In this document: in pieces, positions 57,706-64,000 of the stretch
Position numbering within the stretch: position 1 is the first letter of the stretch
Layout of the letters: every line of letters starts with the position of its first letter
Position numbers and translations under genes: made by a program
NCBI GenBank assembly: GCA_038211455.1
Contig: JBBQVP010000003.1
Span: forward strand, 1-64,000
Length of the DNA: 64,000 nucleotides
Source of the DNA: SZAS-79 sp038211455
GTDB taxonomy: Bacteria > Pseudomonadota > Gammaproteobacteria > Burkholderiales > SG8-39
Direction: 5' to 3'
The notes under the pieces: model-generated
What the model was told of the DNA's origin: nothing
Databases searched by the model: none
Seen by the model: the letters and a program-made list of their open reading frames with translations, nothing else

Positions 57706-58721
57706 AGCAAGCTACTCAGAGTGCGCCGAAATCCCTCTGCGATACCCACAACCGGGGACCAGCCAAGGGAAAACAGCTTGGAAGTATCCAGCCCGCGGAT
57801 CGGATCCTGATTCACAATCGAGCCTGCACGTCCCGACCCTTCGAGCTTGAATCTTACTCCGCGCTCCGGGAACAGGCCGACCAAGAGGGTGGCAAGTTCG
57901 CGGACAGAGCAGGATGCTGCGCCATGGGCCACCAGGTAGGCCTCGCCGTCCCCTCCGGTCAGCAGGATGCGAAACAAGGCATCGGCCGCATCCGACAGGT
58001 AGCAATAGGGGCGCACTGCAGCGCCGTCGCTATGCAGCACGATATCGCGACGATCGACGATCGAGTAAACGAATTGCGCGAAGGCCCGGTCGTCATCTCT
58101 GCGCAGGCCGGGCCCATACGTGTGGCCCAACCGGGCGATACGCGTATGCAACCCGAACTGGCGCGTCCAGCTCGCGCACATCGTCTCTGCCATGCGCTTG
58201 GATTCGGCATAGCAGGCATACGGATCCAGGGGGTCGACGCTGCCCATGACGGCTTCGCTGATGACCGTATCCTCGCCGGCCACCACGCCGTGAACGGCGC
58301 CGCTGCTGAGCAGCAAGAAAGCCTCGCAGCCGACGCGGTGGGCGTGCTCCAGGAGTTGGTGCGTTCCGAGCACCGCGGCCCGGTAGGTGCCCACAGGCTC
58401 GGCGCCGAAGAAGCGCGGAGTGGCATTGCCAGCCGCGTGAATGATGAAGTCAGTCCGCAGGTCGGCAGGCACGGGTTCAGCCACGTCCTGAACAAGAAAC
58501 TGGAGATCGGGCCTCGACCCGTGGTGTGCGAAGCGACGCTTCGCGCTCTCCCTGTCGCGCACCAAGGCGACGACGCTGCACGCGGACCCGGCAGCCACTT
58601 CGTTGCGATACAACAGCGCCTCCACCAGGTAGGAGGCTATGAGCCCTGTCGCGCCGGTGATCACCACCGACTTGCCGCTCAGACGCTCCCATGGCAGTGC
58701 GTGCAGGAATAGATTGCGCAT
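57702..58721 (-). CDS. NAD-dependent nucleotide-sugar epimerase/dehydratase
   Basis: The product has 339 residues from 58721, where GAGGAAG lies just upstream. The long frame beyond it up to 59225 is antisense to the neighbouring epimerase gene and is not coding. The coenzyme motif VVITGATGLIASYLVEALL, serine LLSSGAVHG and catalytic YAESKRMAE are intact. The rest matches extended SDRs acting on NDP-sugars. The NxTPRFFG and ARLGHTYGPG blocks differ from the two other epimerases in the window, so a different substrate is likely. Confidence 0.88.
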   Translation of the reverse strand: MRNLFLHALPWERLSGKSVVITGATGLIASYLVEALLYRNEVAAGSACSVVALVRDRESAKRRFAHHGSRPDLQFLVQDVAEPVPADLRTDFIIHAAGNATPRFFGAEPVGTYRAAVLGTHQLLEHAHRVGCEAFLLLSSGAVHGVVAGEDTVISEAVMGSVDPLDPYACYAESKRMAETMCASWTRQFGLHTRIARLGHTYGPGLRRDDDRAFAQFVYSIVDRRDIVLHSDGAAVRPYCYLSDAADALFRILLTGGDGEAYLVAHGAASCSVRELATLLVGLFPERGVRFKLEGSGRAGSIVNQDPIRGLDTSKLFSLGWSPVVGIAEGFRRTLSSLL

Positions 58722-58753
58722 ATCTTCCTCAACGACCGGATTGCGCGCGGTCC

Positions 58754-59818
58754 TCACCACGACATTCCGTTCCACGCGAGGGTTCGTCTTATTGCCTCGT
58801 CCAAAGCTACGGTTTGCCTCAGACCCAGCTCCTCCCGGGCCCTTGCGGTCGACGGGATATAGCGTGGCGGCGGACCAGCCCCGGGTGCGCCGCGGATTTC
58901 GACGGCGATGTCGGAGGAAGCGACCCGCGAGACCAGGTTCGCCACCTCGCGCAGCGATACCGCGTCTTCCGCGCCGACGTTGTACGGCCGTCCCGGGGTC
59001 CCCCGGGCAAGGATCGTCCACAGCCAGACCGCCAGATCCGCTGCATAGAGGTACGAGCGCAGGGGGGCGCCATCGCTTTGAATCACGATCGGACTGCCGC
59101 GGAGCGCGTCGCGTACGAAGTTGCCGATCGCAAATTGCCGATCGAGCGGCATGTGCGGACCGACAAACGCGAACGGCCGTGCAATGCTCACCGGCAACCC
59201 ATGCTGCCGGAGATAACCGGCACAAAACGTTTCACCGGCCCGCTTTCCTTCTGCGTAGGCCGACTGATAGTTGGCGCAGTCGAAATTGGCGGCGTGATCC
59301 TCATCCAGAAGCGCCGACGTCTGCGGTTGTGCGCCATAGACCGCGCCGGAACTCACGAACAGAAACCGCCGAACGTTGGTGGTCCGGGCCAGTTCGAGCG
59401 CCGCATGGGTTCCCATGATTGCGGTCTCGAGCGTGGGCAGCGGCTGTCGATCGTAAGTCAGGCTGTCGACATGGATCGCGGCGTGGATCACAGCATCGAT
59501 CCGATTTCCCCATTCGGGCAATTGCGCGCGGAGCTCCGCTCCAAGTCGACGTACGTCGGCGCGAATCATCGTAACGTCATCGAGGCCAAGCAGTTGCGGG
59601 CAGCGTGCCGCGAAATCATCCGTAGGCGCACCGACACCGACCATGTGTGCGTCCAAGCCGAGGGCTGCGTTGACATGATGGAACGATTCGACGAGCCAGC
59701 TTCCGATGAAGCCCGAGGCGCCTGTCACCAGGATGCGCGCGCCGTGCCACATGGACATGCAAGGCGCGATCAGGCGCGTGACGTGCTCTAGATCGGCCTG
59801 AGAAACGCTGCGATTCAT
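58754..59818 (-). CDS. NAD-dependent nucleotide-sugar epimerase/dehydratase (paralogue of 42617 gene)
   Basis: The product has 354 residues. ILVTGASGFIGSWLVESF, the serine in FVSSGAVYG and YQSAYAEGKRAGE are the SDR motifs; the YxxxK is Y-A-E-G-K. It shares FAFVGPHMPLDRQFAIGNFVRDAL and RSYLYAADLAVWLW blocks with the gene at 42617, so the two are recent paralogues or act on the same kind of sugar. It lies 32 bp upstream of the next epimerase gene on the same strand. Confidence 0.88.
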   Translation of the reverse strand: MNRSVSQADLEHVTRLIAPCMSMWHGARILVTGASGFIGSWLVESFHHVNAALGLDAHMVGVGAPTDDFAARCPQLLGLDDVTMIRADVRRLGAELRAQLPEWGNRIDAVIHAAIHVDSLTYDRQPLPTLETAIMGTHAALELARTTNVRRFLFVSSGAVYGAQPQTSALLDEDHAANFDCANYQSAYAEGKRAGETFCAGYLRQHGLPVSIARPFAFVGPHMPLDRQFAIGNFVRDALRGSPIVIQSDGAPLRSYLYAADLAVWLWTILARGTPGRPYNVGAEDAVSLREVANLVSRVASSDIAVEIRGAPGAGPPPRYIPSTARAREELGLRQTVALDEAIRRTLAWNGMSW

Positions 59819-59860
59819 GCCAGTCTGGCCCCCCAGAAGCTCATCCGCGCCGGACCGAGA

Positions 59861-61177
59861 TCAGAAGTTGACCCCGAGGAAAGCCCCGATCTTCTCGGCA
59901 GAAAAGTCGAGCATCGATTCGCTCAGGCCGGGATAGACGCCGATCCAGAACGTGTTGTTCATGACGATGTCGGTGTTTTTCTGGGTTCCGCTGACCCGGA
60001 AGTTCCGCCCGATCATGGAGGGTTGCCGAACAAGATTACCCGCAAAGAGCAGGCGGGTGCCGATCTTGCTCTGGTCGAGGTAGTTCAGCAGGTCGACGCG
60101 GTTCACCGGCGCGTTTTCCCGCAAGGTGATCGGAAAGCCGAACCAGGAGGGATCGGAATTAGGCGTGGCTTCCGGCAGCACCAGGAATTCCTCGCACGAC
60201 CCGAGGCGTTCCTTGAGCCGCGTGAAGTTGTTCTTGCGTGCCTGGATGAAGCCCTCGAGTCTATCCATCTGGGCGAGGGCGCAGGCCGCCTGCATGTCTG
60301 TTATCTTGAGATTGTAGCCCAGGTGGCTATAGGTATATTTGTGGTCGTAACCCTGCGGCAGGTCGCCGAGCTTCCAGCAAAAGCGCTTCCCGCAGGTGTT
60401 CTCCTTGCCGGTCGGGCAGTAGCAGTCGCGCCCCCAGTCGCGGAAGGACTCGGCGATCCGCCTGAGCTCGTCGTTGTTTGTGAAGACCGCGCCGCCTTCA
60501 CCCATTGTGATGTGGTGGGCGGGATAGAAGCTCAGGGTGCCGATGTCCCCGAAGGTGCCGACGAGCTTGCCATCGTAGGTTGCGCCCAGTGCGTCGCAAC
60601 TGTCTTCGATGAGCCAAAGATCGTGCTTCCTCGCAATTCGGGTCACTTCGGCGAGGTTATAGGGATTGCCGAGTGTGTGGGCCAGCATGATGGCCTTGGT
60701 CCTGGGGCCAACAGCGGCTTCCAGCTGGGAGACGTCGATGTTGTAGGTTGGAATATGGACATCGACGAACACCGGCACCGCACCGAACTGTACGATCGGG
60801 TTCACCGTCGTCGGGAAACCTGCGGCAACGCCGATGACCTCGTCGCCGGGCTTGATGGCGCGCTCGCCCAGGCTCGGACTGGTGAGCGCGGAGAACGCGA
60901 TCAAATTGGCGGAAGAACCGGAGTTGACGCTCATGAGGTACTTCACCCCAAGGTACCCGGCCAGCCGCTGTTCAAACGCATCGTTGAAGCGGCCGGTCGT
61001 CAGCCAACCGTCCAAGGAGGCTTCAACCATGTTCTTGAGCTCCGGGGCGCCAATGACTTTGCCAGCCGGAGGAACGACCGTGGCGCCGGGGATGAAGGGC
61101 TTTGGCGCAAAGGCAAGCGCCGCGTATTCATCCACGAGGGAGGCGATTTGTTGGCGAATATGTGCTGCTTTTTCCAC
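59861..61177 (-). CDS. rfbH: RfbH/DdhC-type CDP-4-keto-6-deoxyglucose 3-dehydrase (PLP/[2Fe-2S])
   Basis: The product has 438 residues of the DegT/DnrJ/EryC1 fold. Where aminotransferases have the PLP lysine, this has histidine: SFYPAHHITMGEGGAVF (His221/His222). That is the hallmark of the dehydrase that starts 3-deoxygenation in CDP-3,6-dideoxyhexose synthesis. Four cysteines, C252, C254, C262 and C267 (DCYCPTGKENTC..RFC), fit the [2Fe-2S] site. NPYNLAEVTRIARKHDLWLI and the N-terminal SVNSGSSANLIAFSAL are typical. Its reductase partner and the CDP-glucose synthesis genes are not in the window. It heads a four-gene minus-strand operon. Confidence 0.93.
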   Translation of the reverse strand: MEKAAHIRQQIASLVDEYAALAFAPKPFIPGATVVPPAGKVIGAPELKNMVEASLDGWLTTGRFNDAFEQRLAGYLGVKYLMSVNSGSSANLIAFSALTSPSLGERAIKPGDEVIGVAAGFPTTVNPIVQFGAVPVFVDVHIPTYNIDVSQLEAAVGPRTKAIMLAHTLGNPYNLAEVTRIARKHDLWLIEDSCDALGATYDGKLVGTFGDIGTLSFYPAHHITMGEGGAVFTNNDELRRIAESFRDWGRDCYCPTGKENTCGKRFCWKLGDLPQGYDHKYTYSHLGYNLKITDMQAACALAQMDRLEGFIQARKNNFTRLKERLGSCEEFLVLPEATPNSDPSWFGFPITLRENAPVNRVDLLNYLDQSKIGTRLLFAGNLVRQPSMIGRNFRVSGTQKNTDIVMNNTFWIGVYPGLSESMLDFSAEKIGAFLGVNF

Positions 61178-61360
61178 GATTATCCAGTCTCGAGTAGATT
61201 CCTTACCTCAAAAGCGGCTGACCTCTAAGCTTGCGATTGCAGCGCGATCTTGCAACGCATTGTGCCATCTTTCGATTCTGCTGCAGGCGCCTGGAAATCG
61301 TGAAACGCCCCATGTTTCGTAGATACCTAGGAGCCTTCAACCTGGGGCTACCAGGGAGGT

Positions 61361-61456
61361 GTCACGAACGGCAAGCGTTACCCGGACGAATTCAAGATAG
61401 AAGCGGTCAAGCAAGTCACGGACAGGGGACACACGGCGGCTGGTGTCGACAAACCA
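61361..61456 (+). mobile_element. IS3-family transposase OrfA remnant
   Basis: Bases 61361-~61440 encode VTNGKRYPDEFKIEAVKQ followed by VTDRGHTAAGV, the characteristic N-terminus of IS3-family OrfA proteins. Similarity then stops abruptly (DKPSGR), before the helix-turn-helix would be complete. No OrfB or terminal repeats were found. It is a dead fragment inside an otherwise gene-poor stretch (61178-61577). Confidence 0.7.
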
Positions 61457-61577
61457 AGCGGTCGCGGACGGCACCTATATCGTAGAGCGTGTCTTCGCAG
61501 GCGGATTCGCGCGAGGGCTGCGCAGCGCAGGTCGCGACTGTCTTCCTTGTTGAAGACAGGGATGGTTACCTCGGGAT
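61457..61577. other. Degraded intergenic sequence
   Basis: Together with 61178-61360 this stretch has no supported gene. Short frames on both strands lack ribosome sites or family motifs. It lies between an insertion-sequence scar and a truncated membrane-protein gene, which suggests past rearrangement. Confidence 0.5.
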
Positions 61578-61928
61578 TCAGGCAGACTCACTCGCGGATA
61601 GACCCGGCGGGAACCGGCGCGCGAATGCGCCAAGCGCTGCGAGGCCTAAAAGGCCGAGGAGCCCTGCCGGCAGGCCAGGCCTGAAGCCAGGGAGAGCGTA
61701 GCGCAACTCGATGCGATGCGCCCAGCTAGATATGCCAGTCGCAGGCATCTCTAGGTTTGCCCTGAATACCGGCTGTTCAACCGAGTCGATAGTCACCGAC
61801 CATCCCTTTGCAAACGGAATCGAGAATGACAGCACGCTTGGCACGTCGCTTGTCACCAGGCCAGTAACGTGACCGTGGGAGAAGCTTTCCACGCGTATTC
61901 CCCGGCGCAGCCATATGCTGAGTTCGTT
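61578..61928 (-). pseudogene. C-terminal fragment of a YfhO-family membrane protein
   Basis: About 116 residues on the minus strand match the end of YfhO-like polytopic proteins: VESFSHGHVTGLVTSDVP, LSFSIPFAKGWSVTIDS (the family's S-P-Y/F-x-K-G-W motif), RIELRYALPGFRPGLPAGLL and a last hydrophobic span GLLGLAALGAF. Full proteins have ~800 residues and about twelve spans; everything before this point is missing. Upstream the frame runs into unrelated sequence that overlaps the next gene. YfhO proteins are linked to glycan or lipid modification, in keeping with the locus. Confidence 0.7.
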
Positions 61929-62064
61929 CTGTCGGCAGGGTGCCGTGCAGCCCGCCGTGTGGGAAAATTCCTTCGCCGGGCGATGCCGCGATGTTACCTT
62001 TCGAATTCGCCAGACTCGGCATCCATGGCTCTTGTATTGGCGCCGCTGCCGCACGCAACCTCAG

Positions 62065-62745
62065 ATGCACATGTATCGTCCGACACTGCTGATTGTCTCT
62101 GCCACGCCGGTTTCACCGGCGGTGTTCGTAGAAAAAACGCCGCTGGGCAGGTCGCTTCGCCGCCTCTGCTTCGACGATCGTCTGGAAATGCGCCCTGTCT
62201 TCAACAGCGGAGCGGGGTTGGCTGCGGTTTACAACAGACAGATTCGGGACGAGAACCGCGACAAGCTGCTCCTGTTCGTCCGGGACGACGTGTGGCTGGA
62301 TGATTTCTTTATCTGCGAAAGGCTGGAGGAGGCGCTGGACGTGTTTGATTTGGTCGGAGTCGCCGGCTGTACTGTGCGTGGGCGCAGACAGGCGCGCTGG
62401 GATGCGCGCATGGTGGAGGACCCGGGCAGCATGAGCGGCTGCGTGGGTCGGGGGGCGGAACCCGGCGGCGCGCTTACGTATTACGGTCCGCTCGCCCGGA
62501 AGTGCGCGCTTCTGGAGGGCGCGTTTCTGGCCGCGCGCTGCCGCACGCTCCTTGAGCACGACGTAAGGTTCGACGAGAGGTTCCTGTTCCATCACTACGA
62601 CCTGGATTTATGTCGGACGGTCGAGGCGAAGAAGTTGAAGGTCGGCACATGGCCGGTCAGCGTCACCCATGCGGGCGTCGGCGATGGGGACTCACCTGCG
62701 CGGCATGCCGCGCTTCAGAAGTACCTTGAGAAATGGGGGGACTAA
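62065..62745 (+). CDS. Small glycosyltransferase-like protein (GT-A fold), copy 1
   Basis: The product has 226 residues (start ATG 62065 or 62071). The order fits short GT2-like enzymes: TLLIVSATP, an asparagine-containing SGAGLAAVYNRQIRDEN, then LLLFVRDDVWLDDFFI, where the DD acidic pair is the likely metal site. The C-terminal DERFLFHHYDLDLCRTVE resembles the acceptor/catalytic region of such transferases. It shares all these blocks with the next gene, so the pair is a tandem duplication. No clear ribosome site precedes it; the frame extends further upstream without similarity, over the YfhO fragment. Confidence 0.72.
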   Translation: MHMYRPTLLIVSATPVSPAVFVEKTPLGRSLRRLCFDDRLEMRPVFNSGAGLAAVYNRQIRDENRDKLLLFVRDDVWLDDFFICERLEEALDVFDLVGVAGCTVRGRRQARWDARMVEDPGSMSGCVGRGAEPGGALTYYGPLARKCALLEGAFLAARCRTLLEHDVRFDERFLFHHYDLDLCRTVEAKKLKVGTWPVSVTHAGVGDGDSPARHAALQKYLEKWGD

Positions 62746-62747
62746 AG

Positions 62748-63455
62748 GTGCCACTCCTGAAGCACGCGAGCGTTCCGACCCTGCTGATTGTTTCGGCGAG
62801 TCGCGAGCGGTCCGGCGCATTTTCGGAAAGCACGCTTCTTGGTCGTTCGATCGGCCGCCTGTCGGTAGACGAACGGATCGAAGTTTGCATCGAGCCGGAA
62901 AACAGCGCAGGACTTTCAAGGATATACAACCGCCAGATCTGCGAAGCGAACAGGAAGAAGATCCTGCTGTTTGTGCACGATGACGTGTGGCTGGATGATT
63001 GCTTCATATGTGACCGGCTGGAACGGGCGTTGCACGATTTCGACGTGGTTGGTGTCGCGGGAAATACTCGCCGGGTCGAACGGCAGCCAAGCTGGAGCTA
63101 TATTTCCGGCCCCCCGTTTGTGATCGACGCACGTTCCAACCTGAGCGGTGTCGTCGCACATGGCGCCGCGCCGGGTGCGGGACTGAACCGTTACGGCGCC
63201 GCGGGCCGAGGGTGCGTACTTCTCGATGGGCTTTTTCTCGCTGCGCGCTGTGGTTCGCTGCTCGACAGCGGGGTGAAGTTTGACGAACGGTTCGACTTTC
63301 ATTTTTACGACATGGACTTCTGCCGGAGTGCGGAACGCGCGGGCCTGCGCCTGGGGACCTGGCCGATTGCCGTGACGCACGCGAGCAAGGCGCGGTTCGG
63401 CACTCCCGCGTGGCGCAGCGCCCTGCAGGTCTACCGGGAGAAGTGGAGAGAGTGA
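62748..63455 (+). CDS. Small glycosyltransferase-like protein (GT-A fold), copy 2
   Basis: GTG 62748 has GGGGGGA about 7 nt upstream; 235 residues (ATG 62733 is also in frame, overlapping the previous stop). The same blocks as copy 1: TLLIVSASRE, NSAGLSRIYNRQICEAN, LLFVHDDVWLDDCFICDRLERAL, FDERFDFHFYDMDFCRSAE and LGTWPIAVTHAS. A ~20-residue insertion (near 115-135) distinguishes it. It probably transfers a sugar in the same pathway with a different donor or acceptor. Confidence 0.8.
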   Translation: MPLLKHASVPTLLIVSASRERSGAFSESTLLGRSIGRLSVDERIEVCIEPENSAGLSRIYNRQICEANRKKILLFVHDDVWLDDCFICDRLERALHDFDVVGVAGNTRRVERQPSWSYISGPPFVIDARSNLSGVVAHGAAPGAGLNRYGAAGRGCVLLDGLFLAARCGSLLDSGVKFDERFDFHFYDMDFCRSAERAGLRLGTWPIAVTHASKARFGTPAWRSALQVYREKWRE

Positions 63456-63531
63456 AAACGCTACCGGGGCGCAGATGGATGGCTGATGCCGGACCCCTGT
63501 GGGCGGCGTGGGTTAAGCGTGGATTGCTTCG

Positions 63532-64000
63532 ATGAGCGGCAACGAACCCTCGGACCCAAACGCGCCCGCCCGGCCGGGTGGCGGATCCACGACCGGGTTC
63601 CAGGCTGCGTTCGAGAATCATATGCAGGGGCGGCTCGCGGAAGCCGATGCTGCCTACCGTGCGCTGCTGGAACACGAACCGGGGCATATCGACGGCCTGC
63701 ATTTTCGCGGCGTCCTGCTGCACCAGGCGGGGCAGAACGGGCCTGCGCTGGAACTGATCCGGAAGTCGCTTTCACTTTCCCCAGGCCAGGGTGCAGCGTA
63801 CTCCAATATGGGAGTTGTGCTGCTGGCCCTCGATCGCCCGGGAGAGGCGTTAGAAAGCTTTGACAGGGCGCTTGCAATCCATCCGGACAATCCGGACGCA
63901 ATGGTCAATCGCGGTAACGCTCTGCTTGCCCTGCAGCGTTACGCGCCGGCTCTGGAGAATTACGACCGGGCTCTCGTCCTCAATCCGGGGTTGATCGAGG
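63532..64000 (+). CDS. TPR protein, 5' part (runs off window); probably another OGT-like glycosyltransferase
   Basis: ATG 63532 opens 156 residues to the window end. After a Gly/Pro-rich N-terminus, four TPR units follow (FENHMQGRLAEADAAYRALL, the HFRGVLLHQAGQNGPALELI unit, YSNMGVVLLALDRPGEALES and MVNRGNALLALQRYAPALEN). The repeat style matches the three TPR/OGT-like genes at 32766-42305, so a C-terminal GT41 domain is expected downstream, but this cannot be seen. The ribosome site is weak. Confidence 0.75.
   Translation, partial: MSGNEPSDPNAPARPGGGSTTGFQAAFENHMQGRLAEADAAYRALLEHEPGHIDGLHFRGVLLHQAGQNGPALELIRKSLSLSPGQGAAYSNMGVVLLALDRPGEALESFDRALAIHPDNPDAMVNRGNALLALQRYAPALENYDRALVLNPGLIE

Noticed and set aside
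58722..59225. N-terminal extension of the 57702-58721 epimerase frame
   Set aside because: It runs antisense-frame over the neighbouring epimerase gene and lacks Rossmann similarity before 58721.
1..64000. tRNA, rRNA, CRISPR arrays, prophage or plasmid replication genes
   Set aside because: Looked for cloverleaf T-loop motifs, regularly spaced short repeats, and integrase/Rep proteins; none seen apart from one IS3 fragment.

Overview
This is high-GC, gene-dense proteobacterial DNA. The gene set points to a betaproteobacterium: an oxalate/formate operon, a Bug-type tripartite tricarboxylate transporter, a type IVa pilin and a GAF-HD-GYP/PilB-like pair. No rRNA, tRNA or CRISPR array is visible, so the species cannot be fixed.

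Layout. (1) 1-10852: the 3' part of a large repeat-rich RTX-like surface or secreted protein, followed by four genes probably dedicated to handling it: a GAF-HlyD membrane protein, a PqqD-like/M50-protease/HlyD fusion, a truncated SecA-like ATPase and a periplasmic HlyD-type adaptor. No ABC transporter or TolC is present in the window. This is the best candidate for an undescribed export system. (2) 10991-21526: a C1/oxalate module, with formate-THF ligase, a TerC-type membrane protein, TctCBA transporter, a Crp/Fnr regulator, and an oxalyl-CoA decarboxylase, formyl-CoA transferase and FDH-like formyltransferase operon. Three FNR-type palindromes, each exactly 36 bp (start to start) upstream of a -10-like hexamer, precede fhs, tctC and oxc, which suggests one regulon. 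(3) 21879-32675: a signalling cluster, with CHASE2 Ser/Thr kinase, PP2C phosphatase, FHA protein, CHASE2 adenylate cyclase, GAF-PilB/GspE-like ATPase and GAF-HD-GYP phosphodiesterase. (4) 32766-42305: three TPR/O-GlcNAc-transferase-like (SPINDLY-type) genes around a type IV pilin, galE and a GtrA flippase. One of the three is cut by a single in-frame TAG. (5) 42617-61177: a large surface-glycan locus, with epimerases, sugar-1-P nucleotidyltransferase, CBS-GHMP kinase fusion, NeuB-SAF-TIM-barrel fusion, TPP-dependent ALS-like enzyme, TIM-barrel isomerase, Gfo/Idh and SDR oxidoreductases, methyltransferases, a polyprenyl-phosphate glycosyltransferase, Nudix hydrolase, GtrA and an RfbH-type PLP/Fe-S dehydrase. 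(6) 61178-64000: a scarred region with an IS3 OrfA remnant and a YfhO C-terminal fragment, then two tandemly duplicated small glycosyltransferases and the start of a fourth TPR gene that runs off the window.

How it fits together. Regions 4-6 look like a machinery for making unusual activated sugars (possibly nonulosonic or branched) and placing them on surface polymers or proteins such as the pilin. Region 3 could tune pili or secretion through phosphorylation, cAMP and c-di-GMP. Region 2 is a separate metabolic island for oxalate degradation with recovery of the formyl unit into folate C1 metabolism. All functions are inferred from sequence motifs read by eye; no database search was run.
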